Shown: positions 7,304 through 16,784, numbered from the stretch's first letter. The stretch is 64,000 nucleotides of DNA from Alphaproteobacteria bacterium (GCA_016794145.1 JAEUKP010000006.1:1-64000); one strand, 5' to 3'. Notes: generated by a model not told the origin, from the sequence alone. Numbers and translations are program-made.

Positions 7304-8355
7304 TCGGTATCCATATGGTTAATTCCGACCCGGATATCTGTCTCCGCTTTGACGACCTGGCCAATGACAGTCGCCCTTTCACCGGATGCATTGATTGCTG
7401 TACAGACTTCCTCTGCTTTATCTTTTGGTGTGATCACAATCATTCCCAGTCCGCAGTTATAGGTGACCGACATATCGTCATTCGTTAGGTTTCCATATTT
7501 TTTAAGCCATTTGAAAACAGGCTGGAATGACCAGAGTTTTGCATCCAATTGAACACCCAATCCGTCTGGCAAGACGCGGGGGATATTTTCGGTTAATCCG
7601 CCACCTGTGATATGTGATAGGCCTTTGATCAATCCTCCCTTTTGGATCAGGGGTAAAAGAGCACGAACATAAATTTTGGTCGGTCTTAAGAGGGCATGGC
7701 CTAAAGTTGGGGCATCATCAAATGGTGATTTTTCAGAATATGTGAAGTTGTTGTCCGACACGATTTTACGTACCAAAGAATAACCGTTTGAGTGAATTCC
7801 GTTTGATGCAATTCCGATCACAACATCATCTTCTGTGATTGATTCCCCGGTTAAAACCTGTTCGCGTTCTACGGCACCAACAGAAAATCCGGCCAGATCA
7901 TAATCGCCTTTTTCATACATGCTTGGCATTTCGGCGGTTTCTCCGCCAATCAGGGCGCATCCGGCTTGGCGACAGCCTTCGGCAATGCCTTCAATCACGG
8001 TGGCGGCTGTGTCCACATTCAATTGGCTGCTGGCGAAATAATCCAGAAAAAACAAAGGCTCTGCACCTTGAACCAAAATATCATTCACACACATGGCAAC
8101 CAAATCAATTCCCACTGTATCATGTGTGTTGGCATCAATCGCAATGCGAAGTTTTGTTCCAACTCCGTCTGTCGAGGATACAAGAACAGGGTCTTTGAAA
8201 CCTGCCGCTTTTGTATCGAAAAGTGCCCCAAAACCTCCGAGGCCACCCATCGTGCCGGATCTGTTTGTTGATTTGGCGAAGGGTTTAATGCGTTCAACAA
8301 GGGCATCTCCGGCCACAATATCAACACCAGCTTCTTTATAAGCGTTTGCTTTCAT
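7291..8355 (-). CDS. purM: Phosphoribosylformylglycinamidine cyclo-ligase (AIR synthetase)
   Basis: About 354 aa from the preferred start (MKANAYKEAGVDI); the frame extends 14 codons further to 8397, but that would run into the divergent gene. PurM closes the imidazole ring of AIR using ATP. Seen: GGFGALFD, DGVGTKL near the N-terminus, CVNDILVQGAEPLFFLDY, GGETAEMP, GIASNGIHSNGYSLVRK and HITGGGLTENIPR, all family hallmarks. A divergent promoter must lie in the 36 bases between this start and the DUF2066 gene. Confidence 0.97.
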   Translation of the reverse strand: MKANAYKEAGVDIVAGDALVERIKPFAKSTNRSGTMGGLGGFGALFDTKAAGFKDPVLVSSTDGVGTKLRIAIDANTHDTVGIDLVAMCVNDILVQGAEPLFFLDYFASSQLNVDTAATVIEGIAEGCRQAGCALIGGETAEMPSMYEKGDYDLAGFSVGAVEREQVLTGESITEDDVVIGIASNGIHSNGYSLVRKIVSDNNFTYSEKSPFDDAPTLGHALLRPTKIYVRALLPLIQKGGLIKGLSHITGGGLTENIPRVLPDGLGVQLDAKLWSFQPVFKWLKKYGNLTNDDMSVTYNCGLGMIVITPKDKAEEVCTAINASGERATVIGQVVKAETDIRVGINHMDTEWAT

Positions 8356-8391
8356 TTTGAAAATTGGCCTTTCTGTTGTAAACTGATAGCT

Positions 8392-9771
8392 ATGCAACAG
8401 TTATTTAGACGTTTTAACATGGCTCGTATAGTATTTTTTATCACCTTGATCAGTCTTTTTTGGGTTATTTCCTCTGGAAAACTGGTATTTGCCCAAAATT
8501 CCCCTTACAGTGTGAAGGGGGTCGAGGTTGATGTTTTGGATGAAAGTTCTGTTAAAGCTAGGAATAAAGCTTTTGCTGAAGCCCAAAGAAAAGCATTCCA
8601 GATTCTATCAACACGGTTTTATGCGGAAGGTGAGCTGGCAGTCCTTAAAATTCCGAGTGATGAAAAATTATCAGGTTTTATCCAGGATTTTAAAATTGCA
8701 AGCGAGCAGGTTTCAACCAAACGGTATAAAGGTGTATTCGATTTTCGTTTTAAGGCTGGCCCTGTGCACCAGTATTTTGGGCGTGGGCCTGTCTACTTCG
8801 TTGAAGACACCGTTTCCGATGTTAAAAAGATCCTGTTGATTCCTTATTATCATGAGGAAAAGAAGCAAATTGTTTTTAACAAAGCCCAAAATCCATTTTG
8901 GGGATCGTTGTTAGAAGACTTAAAGGATAGAACATATGTCATCTTACCAGAGGGAAATATTCAAGACCTAACCGACATTGGATATAAAACACCCGGATAT
9001 CTTTCCTCGACGACGGTTCGCCGTTTAAAGGCAAGATATGATGTCACGCAAATCGTTGTGGCAACCGCACGTGTTGATTTAGAGGATCAATCCAAAATCA
9101 ATATTGATATTCAGGATGTCAGCTCTGGAACTCCTATTCCGCTGAAAAATTTTGATGCTGATCCGAAAGAAATTGCAAAAGAAACATTTGATATTCTGGG
9201 CGGACTTTCTGAATCTAAGGATATTCCACTGGATTCGATTGAAACTTTAAACAATACCGAGAAAGAAGAAACTGAAATTCCTGAATCTGAAATCAAGTTT
9301 GATAATTTCGACCCTGAAAATAACGGAGAAATTCCGCGTGGAAAAATGTCTCTTGCTGCTCGTCAACAAATGATTGCAAAGTCTCTAGACCAACAGAGAC
9401 AACAGAAAATGGATTTGTTAACACACCAGGGAAGAGATGTAATGGTGGCTGATCAGGATCAGGCACAAGTTGGGGAGGGGATTGAGTCCAGTGTCAATGC
9501 CAGTGTCAATGCCAGTGTGAATGAAGGTGAAGCAAATGTGCAGGTCTTTTTTACCAGTATGTCTGAATGGGTTTCTTTACAGAAAGAATTGTCACATTTG
9601 GATGGGTTAAGAGGCATTCGGATTGTAACGTTGAAAACAAACCAGGCCGATACGGTCATCGAATATAAGGATTGGAATAAGATGTTGGGATCTTTAAAAT
9701 CAAGAGGGCTGCTCCTGACTCCACAATCTGCGGATTCGTATATCCTGAAACGTGTTCCTGATGGATTTTAG
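8392..9771 (+). CDS. DUF2066 domain-containing exported protein
   Basis: 459 aa. An N-terminal signal peptide (FFITLISLFWVISSGKLVFAQ) is followed by the DUF2066 core (VKGVEVDVLDESSVKARNKAFAEAQ onwards, about 40-300), an acidic Glu-rich linker and a C-terminal region ending VPDGF. The placement between purM (divergent) and an AI-2E permease plus HdaA is the conserved alphaproteobacterial arrangement. Function unknown. Three 12-bp tandem repeats (9490-9525) encode SVNA-SVNA-SVNE. ATG 8419 is an alternative start that still keeps the signal peptide. Confidence 0.85.
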   Translation: MQQLFRRFNMARIVFFITLISLFWVISSGKLVFAQNSPYSVKGVEVDVLDESSVKARNKAFAEAQRKAFQILSTRFYAEGELAVLKIPSDEKLSGFIQDFKIASEQVSTKRYKGVFDFRFKAGPVHQYFGRGPVYFVEDTVSDVKKILLIPYYHEEKKQIVFNKAQNPFWGSLLEDLKDRTYVILPEGNIQDLTDIGYKTPGYLSSTTVRRLKARYDVTQIVVATARVDLEDQSKINIDIQDVSSGTPIPLKNFDADPKEIAKETFDILGGLSESKDIPLDSIETLNNTEKEETEIPESEIKFDNFDPENNGEIPRGKMSLAARQQMIAKSLDQQRQQKMDLLTHQGRDVMVADQDQAQVGEGIESSVNASVNASVNEGEANVQVFFTSMSEWVSLQKELSHLDGLRGIRIVTLKTNQADTVIEYKDWNKMLGSLKSRGLLLTPQSADSYILKRVPDGF

Positions 9772-9786
9772 TATAAAGGGTTTAAA

Positions 9787-10890
9787 ATGAAAATCTCGTC
9801 TCTGCAGGTTTTTTGGGGATTTGCAGTCCTCATAGCTGTTCTTTTGATATGGCTTTTTAAAGCTGTTCTTCTTCCATTTGTCTTGGGCGGAACCATTGCA
9901 TATTTATTGAATCCGATTGTGAACAAGATTTGCTCTAAGGGATTGGGGCGTCAAGCGGCTGTTCTTACAATCCTTGGAACATTTTTCCTTTTCGTCTCTG
10001 GATTATTGGCCATTATTACCCCGATTTTAGTGCGTGAGGCCGCCGGATTTATCGAATCTGCACCAGCATATACGCAAAAGCTCTGGCAATTAGCTGAACC
10101 AAAGATTCTCTGGATCCAAGCACAGCTAGGGTATGCAATTACATCGGAACAAATTCAAGCTGTTCTCGAAGAAAATATCGGTAAAGCCTTCCAGATTGGT
10201 AAAGGTGTTCTGGGCGGGATTACAATGGGAGGAGTAGCAATCGTTGATTTTTTCACGACTGTTCTGATTACCCCTGTTGCGGCATATTTTTTGATGAAAG
10301 AGTGGCCAAAGATTGTCACTTGGGTTCATGGGGTGATCCCGCGTGACCATCTCTCTACGGTTTCAATGCTGGGGAAGAATATTGATATAAAAATTTCCGG
10401 TTTTGTCCGTGGGCAGATTACAGTTTGTTTGGCGCTGGGGTTTGTTTATGCTGTGGCCTTATCTCTTGCGGGGCTTAACTATGGCTTTGTGATCGGTCTT
10501 TCAACTGGTGTGCTGTCGATTATTCCGTTTGTGGGGTCAACGCTGGGGTTATTGACAAGTGTTATTGTTGCATTCCTTCAAACGGGCGGAGATTTAAGTT
10601 TTGTTGGAATCATTGCTGTTATTTTCTTTGCTGGACAATTTATTGAAGGAAATTTTATTACTCCCAAATTGATGGGCGATAGTGTGGGGCTTCACCCCCT
10701 TTGGATTATTTTTGCCTTGATGGCAGGAGGGTCTTTGATGGGGCTATTGGGGATGTTTCTGGCGGTTCCGGTGGCGGCCAGTATCGGTGTTCTTGTGAAT
10801 TTTGCCGTTTCGGAATACAAGAAGAGCCCATACTATCAAACAAAGACAGATAACGAGGCCCCCGATGCAAGCCCACCAACTTCCGCTTGA
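9787..10890 (+). CDS. AI-2E/PerM family permease
   Basis: 367 aa with the family pattern: paired N-terminal helices (LIAVLLIWLFKAVLLPFVLGG), YLLNPIV, a central soluble section with KEWPKI, RDHLSTV and a helical SGFVRGQ segment, then four to five C-terminal helices with SIIPFVGSTLGL, GQFIEGNFITPKLMG and GLHPLWIIFAL. The substrate of most family members is unproven despite the name. A good Shine-Dalgarno (aaaggg, 6 bases) precedes the ATG. It overlaps the hdaA start by 26 bases. Confidence 0.9.
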   Translation: MKISSLQVFWGFAVLIAVLLIWLFKAVLLPFVLGGTIAYLLNPIVNKICSKGLGRQAAVLTILGTFFLFVSGLLAIITPILVREAAGFIESAPAYTQKLWQLAEPKILWIQAQLGYAITSEQIQAVLEENIGKAFQIGKGVLGGITMGGVAIVDFFTTVLITPVAAYFLMKEWPKIVTWVHGVIPRDHLSTVSMLGKNIDIKISGFVRGQITVCLALGFVYAVALSLAGLNYGFVIGLSTGVLSIIPFVGSTLGLLTSVIVAFLQTGGDLSFVGIIAVIFFAGQFIEGNFITPKLMGDSVGLHPLWIIFALMAGGSLMGLLGMFLAVPVAASIGVLVNFAVSEYKKSPYYQTKTDNEAPDASPPTSA

Positions 10891-11581
10891 TTTAAGATCC
10901 GTTCCGGCGCAGGGGCGCGAGGATTTTTTTGTCAGTGGATGCAACGAATTCGCGGTGCATTGGGTGGAAAAATGGCCGGAGGGATGGGCGTCGTCGCCGG
11001 TTCTGATTTTGTACGGGCAACGGGGATCGGGCAAAACCCATTTGGCTGAAGTCTGGCGCATCCGTGCCGGAGCCGATTTTGTAAGTGCCGGGGAATTTGC
11101 GGCGACCTCTCTGGATACGCTGTTATCGCGGGATAGGAATGTGGTGATTGACCGGATTGACCAATTGGTTGGCGATCCGGTTCAGGAAGAAAAATTATTC
11201 CATCTCTATAATCATTATAAACAGGCAGGATTGTCGTTTCTGGCTTTATCGCGCCTGTCACCGGAAACATTGGGATTTGTAATCAAGGATCTGGCCTCGC
11301 GCTTTCGTGCGGCCCCGAATGCCGAGATTGCGGCCCCCGATGATGATTTATTGTTCAAAGTTCTGGCCAAGCGATTTTATGATCAGGGGTATGTGGTGGC
11401 GCCACCTGCGCTGCAATTTGCCGTGACGCGGATGGAACGGTCATGGGAAGCCCTCGATCATTTGGTGGAAGAGGCTATTTGTCGTGCCACTGCGCAAAAG
11501 AAACATATCACCCTTCCTTTCCTCCGCGATCTTTTCGGAAGTGGGGAGGGGGAAAGTATATCATTAAGAGGTGATAAATGA
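10865..11581 (+). CDS. hdaA: DnaA-like regulatory inactivation protein HdaA
   Basis: 238 aa from ATG 10865 (QAHQLPLDLR is the usual N-terminus of alphaproteobacterial HdaA; LPLDL resembles the clamp-binding motif). A DnaA-type AAA+ domain shows Walker A GQRGSGKTH (51-59), a Walker B-like VVIDRID (93-99) and the SRF arginine-finger region LASRFRAA. There is no DnaA domain IV, so it does not bind DnaA boxes. Hda-type proteins work with the beta clamp to promote ATP hydrolysis by DnaA and stop re-initiation. It is visibly more GC-rich than the genes on either side. Confidence 0.9.
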   Translation: MQAHQLPLDLRSVPAQGREDFFVSGCNEFAVHWVEKWPEGWASSPVLILYGQRGSGKTHLAEVWRIRAGADFVSAGEFAATSLDTLLSRDRNVVIDRIDQLVGDPVQEEKLFHLYNHYKQAGLSFLALSRLSPETLGFVIKDLASRFRAAPNAEIAAPDDDLLFKVLAKRFYDQGYVVAPPALQFAVTRMERSWEALDHLVEEAICRATAQKKHITLPFLRDLFGSGEGESISLRGDK

Positions 11582-11925
11582 TTTCTGCAGTCGATTTGGC
11601 AAGGAACTACTTTGATCTTTCAAATAAAGGCGATTTGGATGGGATACAAAACCTTATGACGGATCAAACAACATACAGTTCACAAAATACAGGGGTTTTT
11701 CTAGGCGTATCACAAATAATGGATATGCAAAGAAAATTTTTTTCTACATATAGTGATTTATATTGGGATATAAAAAGCATAAGTGAAGAGCGTCTTGGGG
11801 TTGTAAAAATTGATTTCGAGCTAAGTGGCAGGGCTCAAGATGGAGCGTTATTATTTCGGTCAGGGGTTGAGTATGTGATTGTGTTTAATGGAAAACTACA
11901 GCATTTGGAGATTCGAAACTCATAG
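11578..11925 (+). CDS. NTF2-like (SnoaL-type) small protein
   Basis: 115 aa with the compact alpha+beta layout of SnoaL/NTF2-like proteins: an N-terminal helix (DLARNYFDLSNKGDLDGI), LMTDQTTYSS, then strands ending in EYVIVFNGKLQHLEIR. Such folds serve as ligand pockets or small enzymes; nothing fixes the ligand. It overlaps hdaA by the four bases ATGA and so belongs to the same operon. It is AT-rich compared with hdaA. Confidence 0.7.
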   Translation: MISAVDLARNYFDLSNKGDLDGIQNLMTDQTTYSSQNTGVFLGVSQIMDMQRKFFSTYSDLYWDIKSISEERLGVVKIDFELSGRAQDGALLFRSGVEYVIVFNGKLQHLEIRNS

Positions 11926-12007
11926 AAATATGCAAGAGATCATCCGGACTCTTGTTTCTGTTTTTTCTTTTATTGATGCTCCAGACAAAGGGAAGAAAAT
12001 GAATAAA

Positions 12008-13042
12008 TCAGGATCTGGAATTTAAATTATTCCACAACCATGCGGCCCCACGGACACCAGACGAATCGCCATGGCGGGGCGGACGAAGAGGTGTGGAGCA
12101 CGTATCGGTGAAGATGTATTTTTCCCAAATGCGTGGAACCATCTCATACAGTTGGGATACATTGCTCATGCCACCGCCCAGAACAATCACATCCGGATCC
12201 AGAATATTGATGATATGCCCCAAACATCTGGCTATCCGGTCGACATAGCGGTTCAGGCTCGCGACAGCAGCGGGGTTCCCCTGATTTGCGGCGGCAATAA
12301 TATCATGGGTCGATATCATCTCTCCCGTCACGCGGATATGGTCGTTGCGGAACCCTGTGCCGGACAGCCATGTCTCGATACAGCCACGCCGTCCGCAGTA
12401 ACAGGCCGGCCCCGGAAGTTCGTTTGACTCCCAACTCTCGGCAAAGAATCCAACCGGGGGCTTGTGCCGGTATATCTCGGACGTCTCGACCTGTTCAGAG
12501 TTCTTGGTGAAATGATCTATATAGGGGCGCGTGTCTTCGGTGAAAAAACGCGGAGCAGGTAAAGGGTTGTGGCCCCATTCCCCGCCCAGACCATTCAATC
12601 CGGTGACAGCCTGACCATTCACCGAGATACCGGCGCCGCACCCTGTCCCGATAATGACACCAAAGACAACGGAGCTTCCGGCACCGGCTCCGTCAACGGC
12701 TTCCGAAACGGCAAAGCAATTGGCGTCATTTTGTATTTTGACAGGGCGGCCCAAGGCTTTTTCCAGATCTTTGTCCAGAGGATGTCCATTCAGCCATGTC
12801 GAGTTGGCATTTTTGACCAATCCGGTGGCGGGAGAAATGGTTCCGGGGATCCCGATGCCCAGAGTTCCTTTTTCGCCCAGTGTCGATTCGGCCAAAGTGA
12901 CCAGTTGGACGATGTTTTTCACCGTTGCGTCATAATCCCCGACCGGAGACGGAACCCGTTGGCGGTAAATTTCTTTTCCATTGTCGGCGTTCAGACAGAT
13001 AATCTCTGTTTTTGTCCCGCCTAAATCAATTCCAATGCGCAT
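12008..13042 (-). CDS. ROK-family sugar kinase (fructokinase-like)
   Basis: 344 aa. ROK signature: phosphate-1 motif GIDLGGTKTE (4-13), NDAN with catalytic Asp (105-108), GTGCGAGI (phosphate-2), GEWGHNPLP with zinc-ligand His158, and CYCGRRGCIE (214-223) providing the Cys ligands. Closest in pattern to Mak-type fructokinases, which phosphorylate hexoses with ATP. About 45 extra residues (165-210) separate the His and Cys zinc ligands, where family members usually have about 10-15. A Shine-Dalgarno (gaagga) precedes the ATG. It lies 21 bases after a HAD phosphatase gene on the same strand. Confidence 0.9.
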   Translation of the reverse strand: MRIGIDLGGTKTEIICLNADNGKEIYRQRVPSPVGDYDATVKNIVQLVTLAESTLGEKGTLGIGIPGTISPATGLVKNANSTWLNGHPLDKDLEKALGRPVKIQNDANCFAVSEAVDGAGAGSSVVFGVIIGTGCGAGISVNGQAVTGLNGLGGEWGHNPLPAPRFFTEDTRPYIDHFTKNSEQVETSEIYRHKPPVGFFAESWESNELPGPACYCGRRGCIETWLSGTGFRNDHIRVTGEMISTHDIIAAANQGNPAAVASLNRYVDRIARCLGHIINILDPDVIVLGGGMSNVSQLYEMVPRIWEKYIFTDTCSTPLRPPRHGDSSGVRGAAWLWNNLNSRS

Positions 13043-13063
13043 GACGGTTTCTTCCTTCTTATC

Positions 13064-13795
13064 TTAACAAAGTCCCAGTAGTATATCTCTGCATTCTGGA
13101 ACAGTCCGAATATGATGGCCAGCAGAATTTGAAGGGGGGGTGTAATCTACAAATTGAATAACACGAGAGTTTTTTCCTGTTGTATCCAGTCCTGCTTCAG
13201 CCCCTGTCGGACTATCCTCAAGAATCGCAAGTTGATCAGGGGTAAAATTTGTTCCAAATTTTTTATTGTATAATTCTAATGCTAAACGATAAGGGTCGCC
13301 AGATGGTTTCTTTTTCTTGCCGTGGCAGCGAATTTCATCTGCTGTGACTATGATAGGAAAGAGTGTATCTATACAGTGTCCATTTGAGGCTACACCTCTC
13401 TCTAAGCTGTCATGGATGGGAAATTTATCTGAATTTGACACTAGGCATGTAGGAATACCTTTATCTCCGAATTCCTTTAATAGCTGGATCATCCCATCTC
13501 TTGGGGTGCAATCTGCTTGTTGAGAGTCATAACCAGCTTTAGCCATATCTCTAAAATCTGAGGAGGTAATGAGATCTCGCATTCCTGGAAACAAATTATT
13601 TACAATCCAATCATAAATGCGGGTTTCTGCTTGTCCTGCGACTATAGACCAGTCAATCATTAGTTTTTGGCTGATCTCAGCCTTCTCCCTGAATGTGTCC
13701 ACAATGCTCTGTAAAACATCCCTATTTCTTAATTCAGGGCCCGTGGCAAATGTACCATCATGGTCAATCATAATCATGCTGAGTGCGTCTGTCAT
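13064..13795 (-). CDS. HAD-superfamily phosphatase/phosphomutase (beta-PGM-like)
   Basis: 243 aa. HAD motif I IDHDGT (nucleophile Asp11, acid/base Asp13), a helical cap (about 15-95), motif II VSNSDK, motif III Lys in KKKKPSGDP and motif IV ILEDSPTGAEAG. This resembles beta-phosphoglucomutase/sugar-phosphatase subfamily I. Translation starts at an ATG with taggag 5 bases upstream. It is followed by the ROK kinase in the same direction, which suggests a role in sugar-phosphate turnover. The substrate is unknown. Confidence 0.85.
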   Translation of the reverse strand: MTDALSMIMIDHDGTFATGPELRNRDVLQSIVDTFREKAEISQKLMIDWSIVAGQAETRIYDWIVNNLFPGMRDLITSSDFRDMAKAGYDSQQADCTPRDGMIQLLKEFGDKGIPTCLVSNSDKFPIHDSLERGVASNGHCIDTLFPIIVTADEIRCHGKKKKPSGDPYRLALELYNKKFGTNFTPDQLAILEDSPTGAEAGLDTTGKNSRVIQFVDYTPPSNSAGHHIRTVPECRDILLGLC

Positions 13796-14027
13796 TCTTT
13801 CTCCTAAGAGCTCGGTTGAAAAAAGTTAAAGTTCAGATCTAGTTATTTGTGAAATTGGGCGGCATGGTGGCATAAAATAACAATAATAGCAATATATTTT
13901 TATGTAAATATTTCTTACGGTTATATTCTCCGACTTTTATCTCAGAGGGAAAAATTAACCACATTGAAAAAACGAATCCCATATTCTGAAACACCTTGAC
14001 CGTGATGAAAAGGGAAATGTGGGGGGA

Positions 14028-14951
14028 TTATCCAAGACTTACTTGGCGTAAAAGGAGTTGTGTTACCATATGGTTAGGGATATAGAAATCTGCGCCTTCC
14101 GGTGCTGTTTCTCCCACACCAATAGATACTCCTCCATGTTTTTTAATTGCTTCCCACATTGGTATATCGGGATTTGTGTCACCGAACGCGAAAAACTGGT
14201 GTGGGCCATGAGTGGATGTAATCTGCGCGCACATAAGATCTGTCGCTACACCTTTATGGATATATGGATTGACGAGTTCGACGTAGGCATCATCTGGTTT
14301 CATAACGCCTATCACATGGAAATTACCTTCTATATCAGCATGGTGTTTGGCAAGCTCATATATCGCGTCAAAAGCCCTTTGCTTATCGCGTGCGTTTGCA
14401 CAAGAAATTGCAATAGAATGCTCTTTTTCTCTCTCAAAAACGGCACCTGGATGATCTTGGGCGGCTTTAAGAAATATTTTACTGAGTTCGTCTCTATTAG
14501 GTAAAGAACTGATGACCTCAAATGAGGTATGTCCGCGGATACAGGCCCCGTACTCTGTTGATACCATAAAGTGTGAAGAGCTGCGATGATGATCGGTGAT
14601 GGTTGTTGGAAATATGTTTCTAACAAAAATCGCTGGTCGTCCGGTATTAATGCAGAATGGAATTCCTGAATCGAGAATGGAATGAATTGTCCTATCGAAA
14701 TCAAGATCAGCTTGTACGGGATCGTGAATTTGCGGTGGGCGTTGCACTGAAGCTCCATCTAGGTCGATCATGAAGCCAGCTTTACCATTAAATTTGGCTG
14801 TCAGCATGCGAGAAAGAAGTGTTTCTAGTGTTGAAATTAATGCGGCGTCAATCTGAGTTATTATAGATCCCGTCTTATTAACATCTTCTATCGCTTGAAT
14901 AAGATCTTTAAGGGAACTATTCAAATACTTGGAATTAACAGATGCACCCAT
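14028..14951 (-). CDS. HAD-superfamily (Cof/sucrose-phosphatase-like) hydrolase
   Basis: About 307 aa. After an unassigned N-terminal helix region (about 60 residues) comes HAD motif I MIDLDGAS, then NTGRPAIFVR (motif II), an alpha/beta C2-type cap (about 120-220), KGVATDLM (motif III Lys) and FAFGDTNPDIPMWEA (motif IV). This is the layout of HAD-IIB sugar phosphatases. It is transcribed away from glk and towards the other HAD gene, with a 232-base AT-rich gap between. The frame can also begin at GTG 14963. Confidence 0.8.
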   Translation of the reverse strand: MGASVNSKYLNSSLKDLIQAIEDVNKTGSIITQIDAALISTLETLLSRMLTAKFNGKAGFMIDLDGASVQRPPQIHDPVQADLDFDRTIHSILDSGIPFCINTGRPAIFVRNIFPTTITDHHRSSSHFMVSTEYGACIRGHTSFEVISSLPNRDELSKIFLKAAQDHPGAVFEREKEHSIAISCANARDKQRAFDAIYELAKHHADIEGNFHVIGVMKPDDAYVELVNPYIHKGVATDLMCAQITSTHGPHQFFAFGDTNPDIPMWEAIKKHGGVSIGVGETAPEGADFYIPNHMVTQLLLRQVSLG

Positions 14952-15172
14952 TATTATTTTCACCCATTAGTAACTTGTTGATGATCGTTTATCTTTTGGT
15001 TGCCTAACAGCAAATGTGTCGTTCTGTCAAATTATTTAACACCGCTTTAAACAGAAACCTTAAGACCTTTAATTATTTACATAATATTAACGAAAAGGTC
15101 AATGTTTATTTTTATCGATTTTTAGGTCTGGGTGCGTTACGAAGTAAGTCTTGCTAACAACAGGAGATATAT

Positions 15173-16132
15173 GTGTCGAAAACAGCTTTAATTGCCGATA
15201 TCGGAGGAACGAATGCGCGGTTCGGGATTGTAGATTCGCAAGGGATACGCGATTTGGTTTATCTGGAATGCCGCAATTATACGGGCCCCGTTGAGGCGGC
15301 CGAAGCGTATCTGGGGCAGATCGGTATAAAGAATCGTCCGGAAGTCGGGGTTTTTGCCGTTGCGGGGCCTGTTGTGGCGGATCTGGTCAATTTTACGGGT
15401 AGCCCATGGAATTTCCGGATTTCCAAAGTTCAGGAAAAAATGAACTTTCGGATTTTTGAAACCATGAATGATTTTAAAGCTGTGGCATTGGCAATTCCCG
15501 ATATTTCTCCGACCTTGTTGCATAAAATGGGCGGGCCGGAACCAGAGGCTGGATGGGCGAAGGGTGTGCTGGGGCCGGGAACGGGATTGGGTGTTGCCTC
15601 GTTGATGTGGAATGGTACAGATTATCTGGCCAATCCTGGAGAAGGCGGGCATGTGACGATGCCGGCCACCACGGACAGGGAATTTGATATTTTCCACCGC
15701 TTGCGGGTGAAATATCACCATATTTCGGCAGAGCGCGTGTGTTCTGGCAAGGGGTTAGAAAATCTGTATAACGCCATTCGGGTGTTGGATCATAAATTTG
15801 ATCTTCCGGATTTGGAAGCGCCCGAAATTTCGCAAAAGGCAATGACTGGATCTTGCGATGTTTGCAAAGAGTCACTGGATTTGATGTTGGCCTTCTTGGG
15901 CCGGATTGCCGGGAATTTGGCGCTAACCCTGAATGCACGCGGCGGGATCTATATCGCCGGAGGAATTCCCACAAAATTGGGAGATTATTTCCATCAATCC
16001 CGCTTTATGGAAGAATTTTTGGCTAAAGGACGCATGTCAGAGTTGATGAAAGAGATCCCTGTCTATATGATCAAGCATGATGCTATTGGTTTGTTGGGAT
16101 TAGAGAGTCATGCAAGAAAATTACTTAAGTAA
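15173..16132 (+). CDS. glk: Glucokinase
   Basis: 319 aa, standard length for the bacterial Glk (non-ROK) family: ATP-binding ADIGGTNARFG (8-18), catalytic Asp100 in MNDFKAVA, LGPGTGLGVA (133-142), EGGH (157-160), RVCSGKGLENLY and a C-terminal IYIAGGIPTKL. It phosphorylates glucose to glucose-6-phosphate in the cytosol. The start is GTG, chosen for the Shine-Dalgarno caggag 7 bases upstream. Its end overlaps the next gene by 23 bases. Confidence 0.95.
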   Translation: MSKTALIADIGGTNARFGIVDSQGIRDLVYLECRNYTGPVEAAEAYLGQIGIKNRPEVGVFAVAGPVVADLVNFTGSPWNFRISKVQEKMNFRIFETMNDFKAVALAIPDISPTLLHKMGGPEPEAGWAKGVLGPGTGLGVASLMWNGTDYLANPGEGGHVTMPATTDREFDIFHRLRVKYHHISAERVCSGKGLENLYNAIRVLDHKFDLPDLEAPEISQKAMTGSCDVCKESLDLMLAFLGRIAGNLALTLNARGGIYIAGGIPTKLGDYFHQSRFMEEFLAKGRMSELMKEIPVYMIKHDAIGLLGLESHARKLLK

Positions 16133-16784
16133 ACTGTTGGGCCGATTCCCCCCCGATTGGAACCCTGATTATCCGTTTGAGGATGCAGCGCATCAGGCCG
16201 AGATCCAAAAGCAAGATGCCTATGATCGTGGGAATTTAATGGATATGCCTGCGTTTCGTGCCGGTGGGGGGGATGAGATTATCTCGCCATGGGGACGTAA
16301 CCGATCGCTTGATTCGGGGCTTTATCCGGCAGGGGATATATATTCCATTGATCCATCCTCCATCATTAATCCGGACGATTTGGCAGGGATTTTGATCCAT
16401 CCGTATGAGTTTTGTAAAAAAGATCTGGTGGTTAATCCCGATTATATGCTCTCACTGCAACGCCATCGCGGACGGCAAGAAATATGGCATGTTATGTCTG
16501 GAATCCTCACGGTCATTTTGAACGGGACTTGTTGTGAGGTTTGCTCTGGTCAATCTATCTTTGTTCCACGTGGGGCTATCCACGGAATGGCGAATTTGTC
16601 GTCTGACCCTGTGCATGTCGTCGAAATGCAAACAGGCCTCTGTCGTGAGGCGGATAATGTGCGTCTTGCCGATTTCTCTGGTCGTCCGACGTATCCCCTG
16701 ACATCGGAGATAGAGTTCAGGTCGGCGCAGATTTATAAGGAGATCCTTCATAAAATCTGTCAAAAAATTAAGAAGGTATCATAA
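16110..16784 (+). CDS. Cupin, mannose-6-phosphate isomerase type II C-terminal-like
   Basis: 224 aa. After a less typical first half (WGRNRSLDSGLYPAG and so on), residues about 105-195 carry the cupin of type II phosphomannose isomerases: MLSLQRHRGRQEIWHVMSG with metal ligands His/Gln-type, then GQSIFVPRGAIHGMANLS and VVEMQTG. There is no nucleotidyltransferase domain, so it is a stand-alone isomerase-type protein, probably interconverting mannose-6-P and fructose-6-P. Coupled to glk (23-base overlap) and converging on flgL with a 6-base overlap. Confidence 0.75.
   Translation: MQENYLSKLLGRFPPDWNPDYPFEDAAHQAEIQKQDAYDRGNLMDMPAFRAGGGDEIISPWGRNRSLDSGLYPAGDIYSIDPSSIINPDDLAGILIHPYEFCKKDLVVNPDYMLSLQRHRGRQEIWHVMSGILTVILNGTCCEVCSGQSIFVPRGAIHGMANLSSDPVHVVEMQTGLCREADNVRLADFSGRPTYPLTSEIEFRSAQIYKEILHKICQKIKKVS

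Noticed and set aside
7291..8397. purM starting at 8397
   Set aside because: The extra 14 residues are not part of the family N-terminus and would overlap the start of the divergent DUF2066 gene; ATG 8355 fits better.
15188..15974. Long minus-strand open frames across glk
   Set aside because: They are antisense shadows of a clearly assigned gene, with Pro/Arg-rich translations.
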